Both the position numbers and the translations under genes were made by a program. A DNA stretch of 64,000 bases from Lunularia cruciata (taxonomy: Eukaryota; Streptophyta; Marchantiopsida; Lunulariales; Lunulariaceae), in contig OX419759.1 of NCBI GenBank assembly GCA_948567375.1, forward strand, positions 32,465,493-32,529,492. Direction: 5' to 3'. The notes under the pieces were generated by a model. That model had not been told where the DNA came from. It saw nothing but the letters and a program-made list of their open reading frames with translations, and searched no databases. Each line of letters starts with the position of its first letter. Position 1 is the stretch's first letter. Below, in pieces: positions 23,701 to 37,683 of the stretch.

Positions 23701-25470
23701 TTGTCTAGTCCTCTTGTATGTGATTTTGAGCTTTTGGTGTATCATTAGGGGTACTATCCATCTTGATATGTTATAAAAAAAATTTGTTGGCTGCATTTGT
23801 GAGCTTTTCCGTTATTATAGGTGCATTCTCGTGGAGTTTTCTTTTTATTTCCAAGCCTTTGTATCAAGAATCTATTGTGGCTTTCCTTGGTCATAATTAG
23901 ACTTTGTTTGGATGATTCTACTTCATTGGTTTGTGCATCCAAAATGATGTCAACAAGGTTTGCTCTTGGATACTTAGGTTGGGAAGGTTTATTGGAGAAG
24001 ATTTGAGAGAGTATTGGTACTTTCTTTAGACTTGTGATAAGAGGATCTTCATCTTCCTCCATTATTTCCTTTTCCTTGTCTTTAGATGCTTCACCAAGTG
24101 GTAGTGATGATTGCACTTTGTTAATTGCATTTGATGAAAAAATACGTGTAAACAAGTTGTCACTTCTTGACTTGTCTTCATTTTTGGAGGTCTCCTTTCC
24201 CTTGTTGGTTATTGTTTGGGAACCAAAATGTCCTTTGTCAATCATGGACGCTTCATTTCCATCCAATCCTCTAATCTCTCTACCCATTCCACTTTCTCTT
24301 GACTATAGTTCAATAACTTGAGTTCATTTCTACTTATTGGAAACCTGATTTTTGGTTTTTGCCATAGGCACCTTTTTACAAATTGTAATTGTATTGTATT
24401 CTTTTGTTTTACAAGCACAAACTTCTTAGTATGAGCTTACTCCTCATCTGACTCATAGTATTTGTTTATTTCCTTTGCAAGGTCAGGATGTCCACTAAAG
24501 TAGGCCAAATGGTTGAAGTAGCTAGGAAATTTCTCATTCTCTTCTTTCATAAATAGTTTTATTCCAAGGTAAAAATCTACAATGTGTGAGCTAGAATCAT
24601 GGTTGATCCTTTTGCCATGTCCTCCAAGAGCTCATTGATGAGTTTGAGGACTTCACTTTCCTATCTACTCCTAACTCATAGATTTCCCTTTGTGTAGGAG
24701 TTGGAAAAAGATGGTTTTGTTAAGATCTACCTGCAAGGCTCATGTTGATCAAAATAGTTTCATCATTGACACAATTATGACTTTTTGGATGAGGTCTTTA
24801 AAACATTCTATCTTTGTATCCATTTTTGGGTTTCCCTTTGATAAAAAATTTTCTATCTTGGCCTTCAAGTTCTTGCTTGGTCTACCATGAGGAGTATCAA
24901 TGTAAATCTGACTCGTCATGTAAATTAAGACTTGTTGTTAGATCTTCTATCTATACGATTGGATTTGCTCTTAAGATCTTGCCAATTGTGTAAGTGTTGT
25001 TCCTAATTCCTTCTAGCAAGGATACGTCTATCATGCTCTGGTCCTATAGCAAGAAGTCTAGATTTTTGCTTCTTAAGTATTGTGCACAATGTACTCTCTA
25101 CTCGGATAGTTTTAGAGGTTTGCAAACAATCTCATTAGGCTTTTGTTGCCTGACCTCTATTTTGACCTCCATTACAAATCTGCCATGATTTAACCATCAA
25201 ATGCTAGTGTTGGTCTTATGACTCCCTCCGCCTTTTCACACTCTCACAATTTTGCACTTGTGTTTACCACAAAAAATGTTGGATGGATGTTTGAGCAACT
25301 TTTTGTGCAAGAAAATGCAAAAGTGAAAAGTAACTCCTTGCGGGGGTGGGGTCATCTTTTTATAGGTCTTGCACACCCATCATTCCTTAGCCATCATAAT
25401 TTTTGGAAAAGGGTCACAATTGAATGCCACATGTATGAACAAAAATGGTTGCAAATGGTTCTTTGATGGC

Positions 25471-27654
25471 ATACCCAAAATTGTGGTGTGCAAAATTTTG
25501 AAATGGTAGTGGAAATAATCAGAACTTTGTTTTCATTACATTTTGTTGTAGCTTGTAAGGAGAAGTTCTAAGAAATGACCAACATCACCGCGAGTCATAT
25601 TGTATCATACACCTTGTTGGGATGGTTTTTTAGTTTAGTATGATGGTGGTTACATTACAACCTCAATTCTCTTGACCATGAGTACGAGGATTCATATCTT
25701 TGTTTTGTAAACTTGCAATATGTGAGAGGTTTGTCATTCCAAGATATGACATCCTAACTTTGTAAAGGACTAGGTGCAAACCTTCTTCTTTATTCTTATG
25801 TATGACTATTCTAGTGCTTTATGTCCTACATATAACATTATAAAAGTGCAAAAATGAAGAAAATTGGATCATTAAGAAAAAACTGTGGTGTGCTAATTGG
25901 TTTTCTTTTTTGATGATTTTTGACAACAACATTATTTACAGATTATTAAAAAAAATTTAGAAGAAATTTAATAGATCAGAAATATTTTTCTTGATATTAA
26001 TAGCTTATAATGATCATTATGTTAAATTAGTTATGCAAAGGGCAAGCAAAGTAGCAAAAATAACCTCTCTTACAAAGATTAAATCCCTTAACGATTTTGT
26101 GGAATAAGGTGATTTATCATGATTATAATTCTTAACAATTATATAATATTTCATATAATATGATTTATTTGTCTAGTAAATATTATAAAAGTGAATTAAT
26201 GTTAAGAACTCTATAGATGAATAAAGATGAATAAAGAAAGATAAAAATATGACTAAAAATATACATGTTGAACAAATATTTAATAATAATAAACTTAACT
26301 AAGATAGAAAAAAATACATTGACCTTTACTATGAACATTTAAGTAAAAGTCTCACTAAGTAGCAATAACTCTTAGTTAAAATTAGTACAAGATGATTTAT
26401 ATAGAAATATGATCAATTGGAGAGTTTATATTACTAACTTATAAGAGCTCTTTTAAATTTAACTGAAATTATTTTCTGGTAAAGATTCACCATTTATATG
26501 TTATGTAAATTACCTCAAGTAATTGAAATTATTGAAATTATTCTAAGTTAATTATTGAAATCCAAATCAATAGGATACACTCTACATACATCTAATAATT
26601 TTTGGTCATTATGGAAATATCTGTTACACATTTTTTTATTTTAATTCAAGTAAGTTATCAACAAGAGACTTATTTATGATATGAATTTGTAAGTCCAAAT
26701 GTGGTTAATAGTATTGAATGACTTCAAACATGAGTAAGATAATACTTCTCTCAAAAGATGATGTATTATTATACTTATAGATCATATAAGATAAAATAGA
26801 TTTCTTTCTATCTATAGTCTTGATATACTCTTACCATAATTTAATTCACATAATATTAATTAATTGTTTTTATATTATAAAAACTATAAAAGATCAAGAA
26901 TGAAAGTGATGATGAATAATGTTATAAAAGTACCCAAAAGTTTTATCTTATTATCAATAAGTTAAATAAGATAAGTAATAATAAGTATTAAATAATATCA
27001 ATAAGATATTATAAACTTGAAATCTCAAATTTCTCAAAGTATTTCCCTTCATATATAGTTTATACCTTATGCAACTTGATTATATCTACTTTTCTTTTCA
27101 AGTAAAAATAAAAAATTTAAATACATCCAATGTAGCCACTTTTGACATATTTAGTTTTCTTTCATTTTAAATAGATTTATTAAATAAAACTAATATTAAA
27201 ATTGGTTAACATAGATTTTTATTATCTATGTATTTTTATCTCTTATATTTTATATGATTTTTCCAAAGACTCATAACTACTATACTTTTCATAGATGTAT
27301 CTTTATTTTACTACACTTAGCTTTGAATTACTCAAAATTTGTAGCATTACCTTTCAAAATTACACTAATTACAAATATATTTTCTTCAAAATATATATCT
27401 CACTTGTACTCTTTGAGACTTATCACTCATTTCAAGAATGTAACTTTTTACTAAACATTAGTGTTAAATGAAAACGTCAGTAGTTATATCTTTCAAAGAT
27501 AAGAAAATACAAGTTATAGGTTGAAATAAATTTATATATAATCTGAGATGACAATCTCAGTTTGAAGGGGAAGTTGTAGTTCCGGATCTACATAAGAGAT
27601 AAGAGAAGTGGAAGGGCTATGAAACATACGTGTGAGCAGATAAGTAGGCTTATA
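25471..27654. other. AT-rich stretch, no gene seen
   Basis: Very AT-rich with short random open frames. No domain, RNA gene or repeat is recognisable. Confidence 0.6.
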
Positions 27655-27940
27655 TATGATGAAAGGCGACCGCGTAGGAAAAACGAAGGATGGGAAGACC
27701 CCATCAAGCCGTACAAGGGAGAGACAAAAAAGGTAACATGGGGCTAAGCCCCAATAGAGTCTATATGAGAAATCTGCCCTACCGCATTTAAGATATCCAA
27801 GCTATGCAAGTCGTATGGTCAACACACAACTAGAGCATCCGAAGAAACATCACCTAATGTGATTGCTCTCCTATGGATTGCACCAGCCACTGTCCTCTGT
27901 AGAGCAATGGACGCACACTGTCTAAAATATGCTACATATA
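27655..27940 (-). mobile_element. 5'-truncated LINE copy
   Basis: About 285 bp nearly identical to 17220-17495, the 3' end of the LINE, in the same orientation. The 3' boundary (AAAGGCGACCGCG on the plus strand) matches the other copies; the 5' side breaks off near 27940 in TATATA-rich sequence, as target-primed reverse transcription often leaves. Confidence 0.85.
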
Positions 27941-29349
27941 TATAGTTTAACTGTATAGTTATAGATCCTTAATGGAACGTGCACCAAGTGTAAGGGCTAT
28001 AAAGAAAATTTGTATATAGTATTATATTATGGTTTTAGATTTCACACAAAAATTGAAGATAAATATAGTTGTAGTAGAGTAAATCGTTATATAGCTTTAG
28101 ACAACTAGATCATAGTGGCAGAAGGTATACTTACATTATCATCTCACATAAGATGTATGGGAAATAGAGCAGCGGAAATCAAAATCTCAATCTCCAAAAA
28201 GCAAGGTATATCATGAGATTATTCTCTTTTTTTTTCACTTATCTGAGATTTATATAAAGTTATGAATACAGACTAAATATGGATGGGGATTGCACTAGAA
28301 CTTAACCATAAACATACTATTATAATTCTAATATTTTGCAACTTATGAGAACTAATATCCATTGGATGACACAATACACAGGAGAGCTATCTCATTAAAA
28401 GATATTTTTTGAAAATCTCTTCGTGTTGTAAACCATTAGATTTACAACTTTCTGATAGTTTAGATAATTGAATAATACCGCAGATTACGTTATTCAATGC
28501 TATGCTTTAAGTGCTTAAGGCATTCTCTTTTCTTTGGATTTCTTCAAATAGCTTGACTGGTTCTTTGGGTCTTCATTATTATTCTATAGTAATATGCGTG
28601 TCTTGCGATTATGAATACTAGAGTAAACCCTAGACATCATGCATCACTGGGCTCAAAAAGCTTTGATCTATATATCCTTCCCTCCACATGAATGTACATC
28701 CCAATATATTACTATATCCTAAACATCACACCTGTACGAAGACGACGGGCCTTAAAAAGCTTTGATCTACATTTCCTTCCCTCCACATGAATATACATCC
28801 CAATATATTACTATTACTATTTCCGGTTGTTCAAGTAATTGACTACAGGCTTTCCTCGGTCTTGTGCGGCCAATTTCTCTATGTATCAGACTCTGTGCAT
28901 CAATTTATCACTTTTGGGGATTTACCTAAAATTTGTACCCCGTCAAATACCTGTACTACTACTAGGGCAATAATCTTCTTTAAATGGTAAGTAAGATATA
29001 TTAGATACCAATAATATGCATATTCATTATAAAATAAGCAAAAGAAATTTATTCTAGTATGAAGCCAAGATTACATAAGGTATATGAATTTATTGCTCTT
29101 AGTTTTCTCTACTTAGTCATGCATGTTACTCTTTGTCTAACCTTTGTATTCTTCAACATTTTCATAACACATGTTAATGTTAGTGTGGTATGGCTTGCAA
29201 AAGGAAATCATAGTCTGGATTTTAGAGATAATTTTTCTAGTATAACTTGAATGGTTCAAGAACCTTGTGTTGCACACATTTTTTCTTTTTGTTAATTTCA
29301 CTTTTATTTGTGAAGACATGATAGAATAATTTCTTGTTTAGGAAGGTAA
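27941..29349. other. AT-rich stretch with one local duplication
   Basis: No gene recognised. A roughly 63-bp block containing AAAAAGCTTTGATCT and CCTTCCCTCCACATGAAT occurs twice, at 28652-28715 and 28751-28813 (offset 99 bp). Confidence 0.55.
28652..28813. repeat. Local direct repeat, 99-bp period
   Basis: Two copies of a block of about 63 bp, nearly identical, separated by about 35 bp of unrelated sequence. Confidence 0.8.
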
Positions 29350-32300
29350 ACTTCTTATTCAGTTTCTTTCGGAGTTGTGTCTATGCATGTACAAGTACAC
29401 AGTAGACAAGTACAAAGCCAAAGGATTTGAAGGAAGATGCCAAAAGATTCAAGACCAAAGGGTGGTTGAAGGTGAAGAAAACAAGTACAAAGGATCTTTG
29501 GATCCAAAGACCATACATCAATTTGAATGCACCACCACCTGGTTAAAGAACTGCCACCAAAGACAGTTCTCATGCAAGGAGGGACTTGCATGTGCATAGA
29601 GTGATAGCTCACCAACTAATTGGCTATTGAAGAATAATGACTGAAAAATCTGGGTATAAAACCAAGTTCTCATTGAGCAATTTCACTTTTTGCCAAACAC
29701 TTTAGTCTTGGGTCCAAGTGAGCTTAGAGATTTCAAGTCTTATCAAGCCTTTGTAGTTTTTATTGCCTTTGTAGTTGTATAGCCTTTGCCTTTATACCTA
29801 GAACACCTTCTTACAAAGTATGATGTTTATCCAAAATCCATGAAGAAGATCTTTGAAGCCATTCTTTGTAGCCCAACATTCAACAAATGGGCAATTTATT
29901 GCAAGTGTGAGGTATATCAAAGCAAGCACCCTTTTTTCTTGCTATGTAATTAGGAGTTGAGTGACTTCAAAATGGTCTTTGACATGAATTGGAGGAAGGA
30001 GAGTTGATAGTGGACTTGAGAGGAAATCTATACAACTAGACCAAAGAGGATTGACAAATAGTTCTAGGTGCAGATCCATGACCAGCAAAGGCAATGACAT
30101 TGGAACAAAGTTTGTGCCAATGGACAAGGTGCTAAAAGACCAAATCAAAGCCTCCTTTGAAAATAAGAGATCCAAGAACTATGGTTGGAGGATGGGTAGT
30201 AACAAAGACCCAACCCAAAGAGCAATGGTGGAGGCAGTTATGAAGCTATTGAAGCCAAAAAGAATGACTTGCCTCACCAACAGCCAAGCTGTCTTCTTTG
30301 CATACATACTAAGGGAAGCCTATCAACTGGGCAATTATGTTCTACTTCCAACCAAGGAGTTTGCTGAGGGAGTTCAAGGAAGATGGTGGAGCAACTTACA
30401 TGTCCCCCTTCATTATACATTTCTACATGAGGTTGAACTTGTTAGCAAAGGAGGAACAAAAAACGTTCCTAAGTCACTTCCATCCAATGGGGCACTTTGC
30501 TTTGCAACCCAAAGGAAAATTTCTCATCAAAAAGTACCAAGAAGCAGATGTGAAGCATGCTCAATTGGAGAATTCATATTGGTGGAAGAACGACAAACTA
30601 CCACAAGAAGAAGAAGAAGAAGAAGAAGATACCTCCTAGCAAAATCTCAAACACCAGCAAAGAGAGCAAGGAGAAATCCACATATTATAGATGTAACTTT
30701 GGAGGCAAAAGAAGAAGAAGAAGACTCCAAAGAAGCATACTAAAAGGAAGAAGAAAGATACTTCACATTGTAGGGATATGTATCAAGATTGGAGGGAAGA
30801 AAGCAATACAAAGATGCCTAATCTGCTCCAAACCCAAAATAGAGTGAAGACCAAGAAGGGAAAGCCAAAGACTAGGGAGAAACCTTGCACCGGCCCAAAG
30901 TACCTACTAGTTCTAACTAAGAAGTAGAGGTTTCCAATGAAGAGAGAGTGTAGACCAAAGAAAGACAAGAAGAAGAACTTCAAAGTGAAGGACAATAAAA
31001 GACCAAAGAACACAATCAAGAGAAAATGAGAGAGTGGAGGTGGAGGGAGAATGCAAAGATCCTTTGAGTGCAGCATAGGCCAAAGTAGGAGGAGATGCAA
31101 CCCAAGAATCCCAAGTATCAATAAAGGAAGGAGAGAATTCCATAATCTACTTGGTAGGGTTAACACTATAGATGATAGAACTTCTTCTACCACAATGTCA
31201 AGAAGTCTATCCCAATGTGGTTAATTGTATCACACTTGTCCAAATGCTCTACAAGATCATCTAAAATCAAAGTGCAAAGGAAGCCAAATAGAGAAAAGCA
31301 GATGGAGAAGACAAGGAACATATATAAGGCAGATATAAAGCAAGAAAACACTCTTATGCAAGAAAATTTCAAAGTAAAATGTTAGAACACTTCACTTGTA
31401 GCAGATTGCAATCAATATGAAGAAGACATTTGGTTGGAATAGAAAAAAAATTAGTTTGGATATGAAGACCAACTAAAGGCTCAAGATGAAGAAGTGGTAA
31501 GTTTTTAAGGACAACTAAAAACCACTAAGATCTGAGCAATTACCTTAGAAGTGTAGATGCTTGAGTATTGGAAGGAGGTGGCAATCCAATTGGAGCACCT
31601 AGCCAAAGAACTGGAAAAGGAAAAAGAAGAAAGGGAAGCTGATTGACCCAAAATGGTAGAGGAGGTGAAGAAGGAAGTAAGAATCTTGAACTAACACTTG
31701 GAGGAAGAGAAGTTAAAGTCTATCAAGCAATTAGAGGAAACATGAGATCAATGTGTAGAGATGTTGGAAAAAGAAACTCAAGGGAAAGTAACAAAGGCAA
31801 AGCTACATAAGCTAAAGTTGCAGGTGTAGAAGCTAGAGGGCATCACATACAAAGAAGAAAGAATGAACCAGGTAGCTATTAGACTTAGGGAACATATAGA
31901 TAGGAAGTTCATTGAGATTTGTGATACCTATTTGTTAGAAATAGCATGATACAAGGAGTAGACTGATTGCCTTCTTAGTAATTAAAAGGCAAAGGTAGTT
32001 CTTTGTAGTAGAACTTTAGGCCCAAGGTACTTCATTGAAAGAAATTCTTTGTAGTTGTAGGATCTTTGGAGTAGGAAGCAGTCCAAAGTCCTGTGTAGTT
32101 GTAGATCCTCCGAAGTAGTAAGTTAAAAGGTTACAATTTTGTAAATTTATCTTTGGGGTAGAATGTATACTTTCACTAACACATGTAAGGTGTCTAATTA
32201 ACTTGTTGGCAAGTAGATAAGATACAACAAAGTTAGGATTCTTAATGTATAATGAAGATGAGTAAAGACAATCTTTAGCTTTCCTTGGTACTTAGATACA

Positions 32301-32870
32301 ATTTTCTTAGAGTAGGAAGAGTATATAAGCAATGGTCTTAGTGTAAATATTCATTCATTCCATTGATTGTAATACAATGAAAGAGCCAAAAGCTCTTTTT
32401 CATTGTTGCCTAAATTTTGAGTATTGATGATTTTGTTTGTCAAAGTAGGAGTGAGGAGCTTTGGAGTAGGAACACAAGTGCCTGAGTGTAGAGAAACATT
32501 TGGACTTGATTGTGGTGTTTGATCCTTGAGGTTTTGAAGGAGCAAAGCAATGCCTTGATGGGTCAGAAACGAGTTGTAGTGTTGAAAGTACCACAAAACA
32601 CAAAAAGTAAAGACTAATTGCCAATGCAAAGAAGCCTTTGGAGTTGTGCCTTTCGGGAAAGGTAGTGCGTAGCATTTGGAGTTAATGTTTTTGTAGTCAA
32701 GTGGCCGATTTGGGTTGAGTGAATATCACCTTCATGATTCCTTTTGGATTTACTTGTAGTGAAAGTGATTATTTTATTTTTCTATTTACCATAGAGTGCC
32801 CAAGAGGTGACACTAACTCTTTTGGGAGTAGTTCCTACCCAAGAAGTTAAACTGAAACAATAAATGAACT
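29350..32870 (+). pseudogene. Family C coiled-coil element, second copy
   Basis: Plus-strand relative of 7373-7724 joined to 13313-15560. Longest open piece is 30051-30743 (about 230 residues, with YGWRMGSNKDPTQRAM and TNSQAVFFAYILREAY). The frame more similar to the 7.4-kb copy is 30337-30639, so a frameshift lies between them. A poly-Glu run from GAA repeats is at 30604-30630. Downstream are Lys/Glu coiled-coil segments (31540-31830) and a terminal 700 bp with TATATAAG and polyA-like motifs shared with 14.9-15.56 kb. I do not recognise the protein. No reverse transcriptase is visible, so a non-autonomous retroelement or an amplified host gene are both possible. Confidence 0.6.
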
Positions 32871-34229
32871 TCAAAATTTTAACACCTCTTTTCAATTCTA
32901 GTCATTTCAGACTTGTATTCTCAAGGGAACGACTTATGGCTTATTGGTTATCGTTATATCATTTTTGGTCGATACTGGATATCACAATCCTTGTGCTATT
33001 TACTAAATCTATTGCATTATTTTCAACTTTGTATGTTTTACTAGAAATATTTTTTTTTAATTTCTTGTAAAAAGTACCAAGTTGAATATACTGCAATAGA
33101 TGTAGTAAATAGCCGGAATAGCATTTTCCTTAAGGTAAATAAAGAAAACAAAGAAGTTTGTTTCGTTTCTCATGAGTCATGATCGTCTCCATCAGGTTCA
33201 CAAGAAACTTGGCGTTTCACTACTAGATCGATAGTGTGCTAAATTCCATACCTCCATTATATTATACCATTCGTCGGATGGGACGAATAAGTTTAATCTT
33301 CAATCTCCAAGTTGATAATTTTCAGATGATATAGACTACCGATTTGGAAGCACTGTACATGGACTGCGAATACTTACGGATAAGCTCATTATTTGCTGTA
33401 GACGAGCCATCGCACTATGAAATTGATAAGTATTGGAGAAGCAACTAACTTCTCTCCTTGCAGCAGAGAATGTTTTAACATGTGAATCCAAAGAGCAATA
33501 GATTGATGATTGTGGAATTAATGGGTGAACGATGAACTGGAATTTCGATACCCATCCACCCTCAAGATATGATTTAGGAAAGTTAATAGCTGATCTGTCC
33601 ATAAATATAAAAATAAACTCTCGAAATATATAGTCGTTCTGCTGCTTTTTATGAATATAAAGCCCCACTTTTATATACTCCTATGATGTATCTAGACATA
33701 CTAAAACTTGTTCCATTACTACTTTAAGTAACTAATCTTAAGGAAAAGAGGTTCTACTTGAACCCGAACTTCTCCAAATCAGGAGGCAACTTAGAAACTC
33801 CGACACTGATTCCTCTGGAATATTCGAATTCCTGCAGAGTATGATGTGAGGGCGTTGGGTAGTAACATCGAGCGGATCGATGCTCCTCTACCCATGATCG
33901 CCGATTCCACAGAAGCCAAAGTGTTCGGCCAATGCTGAACGACATCCATCCATCTGAGAGTGTTCCATCCTCGATGGGAAGCGTCTGCATAACCTAGATG
34001 TAAATCCTCGACTGTGATTGGAGGACATCGATGGTACTCTGTAATATTGTTTGGATTGGATACTTGTCACACCGATGCGGAGGAAGTGATATCTGTCATG
34101 TCTGGAGAGTTAGGTTCGACTCCTCTAATATCGAATGGAGGTTGGTTGATTCTTTTAGAACAAGGAAAACGTCCATACACTCCCTAATCTTGTGTGCAAG
34201 TGTGGTGTCCGTGTCCTGTACTTTGAAGA
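32871..34229. other. No gene recognised
   Basis: Short frames only (for example 33336-33668 on the minus strand, about 110 residues, no known motif). Composition shifts from AT-rich to more balanced near 33.7 kb. Confidence 0.5.
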
Positions 34230-35010
34230 ATGCTAGCGCGTAGGATAGCTGGATAACAAGAAGGTTGGGAAGACCATGAAACCGAACGAGAATCAAACAC
34301 AAGAAGTGAAATGGAGCCAAGCTTCGATAATATAAATTTTACGCTTAATCTAAGATACATGGGTTATGTAACTCGCATGGTCCACCTAAACACAAGAGGT
34401 AAGACGAAGCTAAGCTTCAATAATATCAAAATTTTATCATATTACCTTTAACTCAAGATACGTGAGTTATGTATGAATAGGATGGTCTACACTAAACGAC
34501 CAGTCATTTAGTATAGGCTAAAGGCATCCAAAGAAATATCAGGTGATTGCTCTTCTATCGATTACATGAGCGAATGTTCTCCGTAGACTAATGTACATTG
34601 TCTAAAGTGGGTTGCTCTCATGCACTCTAATGAATGTGTCAAACACAATATCCATCATTTCATAGAAAAAGATGACCTCGCTGTAGAAGGTGATTTCTTC
34701 ATGCAAGATGGGTAATCACCCAAAGTGCATCTGTGTGAGATCCGTAACCATAACATTTTGTAATCCTAAACCAAATTCAAATTTGCTCTGATCCGGATTA
34801 TCTAATCATCTCAAACTAAATCTGCATTGATTCAAATCGTCTTATTATCACAAATCAAATACTGCACTAAATAATGGTCATCTAATATCTCGACGCATAT
34901 GCAAATCTGCACTGATATGGATCACCTAATCATCTTGAACCAAATAGAATTCTGCTCGATGCCCCTCCACATGAGTGTCCATTCTCCCGTACCATGCAAA
35001 ACACTACAAC
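34230..35010 (-). mobile_element. Old diverged LINE 3' copy
   Basis: Follows the LINE at 17220-17860 with many differences. Shared landmarks are GCGTAGGA at the 3' end, GGGAAGACC, a diverged GGAGCCAAGCTTC hairpin site, GCATCCAAAGAAATATCA, the GTGTC block before ATCCATCATT, and TGACCTCGCTG. Small duplications and gaps are present. Clearly older than the copies at 27.7 and 38.1 kb. Confidence 0.7.
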
Positions 35011-37683
35011 ACTTTCAACACTTTGCCAATGATTTCTTTTCTTTCCTACTGAAATGATGAAATCCTAACCTTAAACTCAAAGTGATCCATGGTCATTTAT
35101 CAAAAACTCGCACCAGTAAGTATCCGCTAATTGGTAGTCGATGACAGGAGCGTGTAAAGGTTAGGTCGCATTACTCTTAGTGGCCCTCGTGCGCATAGGA
35201 GACCATTAATCGAGAAGATGGGAATGAAAGTGAACTTGGCAGGCAGGACATGGCAATTCGTAGACATACAGTTCTCGAGACGGAGTGACGAAAGGAAGAA
35301 CAGTGTCGCAGCATTGAAGGACAGAGCGTGTCCGTCTAGAGAGTTATGCTTCGAACAGTGCGAGATGATATGTCTTCTTCTAATAGAAAGGGAAGAATCA
35401 ATGCGACAAAGTTATACACCATCAGCGGATTGGTTTTCAGTGTCCATGCCCGCTGCCAGTACTTGGAGACGGCGTTGAAAATTAAAGTGCACATATGTAA
35501 TCATTACAGAGCATGAACTCCACTGTCGTAGCTATGTATTTCGGTGGATAATACTACGGACAGTGATGATTGAAATAGATAAATCAATAACACCTGTCTA
35601 TCGGGGATGGTTCATACCAGTCGAGAGTAGTCTGAGCTATTCGAAGGATTTCATTATCCAGTTAGTCAAGCCTCAACTCCAAGGAGAATCGGCACATCAT
35701 CGGGGCGATTCACCCAGCTGTGTCGAATATGGAGTAGACTGCCTACCGCACCAAAGGCAATCTAGTATAACGCAGCGTCGCTAGCTAGCGACATAACATG
35801 TGGCCCATAATCTCCGGAACGACGCTCGTCAGAAATTGACGCCTCGAGACGACTAGAACGAGTAAAGTGTAAAGAGTCTCTGAAGCCAAGAGTCTGTGGA
35901 TCCAGAACTGCATCTCATCACAGTGATTGAATTGAACTTGTATGCATTGGATTAACCGAACACATTTGAACATATTTCATAACGTTATTTTTGCAGTCTC
36001 CAACCACAGCGATCATATCCTTCCCTCAGTCTGAGTGACATGCTCTCATTTTTCAGAATGCAAGCTCGTAACCATTGCTCGTGATTGACTGGGCCGTCGA
36101 ATCTTCGAGCTCCATGTGAATGTGGACTGACCACTGAGCACAGTCAACTGATATGAAAGACGACGGTAACTTTTACCCAAAACATCAAATATGAAGTTGT
36201 GAGACGGATAGCGGGAAACCGACATAACGTGCATGCCATTTTTCAGAGTATTCGTTAATAGATGTGTTTAAAATATGGTCTCAGTTTCAACCTTGAAATT
36301 TCATCAACCTTTCACGCTGTGGTCATGAATCGTAGGTTAGAAGAAGCAGATTATCGACACGGTACGCACGTTATGTGAGACCTAATAAAAAGGATACATC
36401 CTAATCGGTACTCCCGAACAGCGAGAATTGCAGGAGGTCGATCTAATGATGTTTGTTGATTGAAATCTTGAACTAAGTTTGTCGATGACTATAACATCTT
36501 TCTGTTTAAAAGTTAAAATTTCGTTGTAAGACAAGCGCCCTAGATGAGTAGAATCGAAATGCCAAAAGGAAGACTGACTGCTGAGTCCTATTCTAGCAAG
36601 CTTTTACAGGAACCGCATATGAGTGTAGTGAGAATAGCATGTCAAGACGATCCCTGAAGCATCTACAACGGAGAGACTTAAAAAGATAAAACTGACATTA
36701 ACCACTCGACTGGCGGGCGGTGAGGGATCTTCACGATGGCAGATGAAGCATAAGGAACTTGCTTGGATCGTCTTATCAACCAGATGAGCGCGCTAGCTTA
36801 AGCCGGAGAATTAGGATGAATCATTTAAACTGTCTCCAATAATCAACACTCGCCCGGAGACTGGAGACTTTCAAGAGAACCACTTCATGCCGTATCTTGT
36901 CAGTTAGTCTCTACAGACGACAACTCGCTTTGTAGGATCCCCTACAAAAGAGCTGAAGTTCTGTGATCAATTCCAATCTTGCAACACTTGAAGAATGACA
37001 TTCTCTCCTTACAAGCGGAGCTTAACGCCTCAGTGATGTGAAGAAGTAGTCGTCCATGGTTTGATGCGGATCGACTTACTATCAATTATATCCGAGGGCG
37101 TGAATGGTTGACATCCAACTAGGCGGCAGGGCAAAAGAACCTTTACGCCGTTTCTTTGCCACGGATTCAACTCAGATTTGCAGGGCCTTGATGCGAGGAT
37201 GCTAGTTGTTGTATTAGCCGGCTGTAAAAGGTTCCGTGGAAGGCGAATTCCGTTACGTGTCTGGTGGTTTAGGAGGTCGGTAGAAGCGGAAGCAGCGACA
37301 GGAAGGTACGAATAATTGAGCTCCGGAGAGACAGGGAGGGTTGATGGTTCAGTTTCTAAACATCCGACGAGAATTCAGCGAAGGGAATGAAAAAGACGGA
37401 TCGATCCCTCGAAAATTGATGTTAACCTATCTCCTAAAGAATGAATCCCAGGAAAACTGCTCTGCTCGACTGCTGGTGGTGAGGGTCTTCCAGTTCGATA
37501 CGGGAAGGACGAAACTCGGGGACAAAATTGTGAGGGTAAGAGGGGGATATGGGGCTGAAGAGTTGAGCTTGTGCAATATGTGGCAGGACGGGAGGATGAA
37601 GGAGGACGGAGTTGCCTAATTGGGTAAAGAAAGAAGGATGAGGAGAAGAAAAAGGTGGAGATAGAAAACAAAACAGGGAATAA
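35011..37683. other. Upstream region of the HAP2 gene, no gene seen
   Basis: Composition is more balanced than the flanks, but no frame over 100 residues and no recognisable domain. The 3' part is presumably the promoter and 5' UTR of the gene starting at 37684. A 92-residue frame at 37341-37619 shows no known motif. Confidence 0.5.

Larger units (their letters stand above)
21100..25470 (-). pseudogene. Decayed coiled-coil element, minus strand
   Basis: Degenerate coding sequence on the minus strand, rich in Lys, Glu, Leu and Ile with heptad-like spacing. Pieces at 24287-23754 (Lys/Glu/Asp-rich, includes EEDEDPLITSLKKVPIL), 22570-22283 (LPFNKKLDSTMNKLVTLVQY) and about 25000-24690 still read through for 60-180 residues. 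It is interrupted by the LTR at about 22680-23700. The style matches the coiled-coil parts of family C at 13.3-15.5 and 29.4-32.9 kb, but I could not align it convincingly. Function unknown. Confidence 0.45.

Noticed and set aside
30051-30743. 230-residue frame considered as a host gene
   Set aside because: The related copy at 7.4 kb uses the overlapping frame at 30337-30639, so this frame is partly shifted; treated as a repeat-element pseudogene.
33336-33668. 110-residue minus-strand frame
   Set aside because: No known motif, no splice context and no similarity to other parts of the window.
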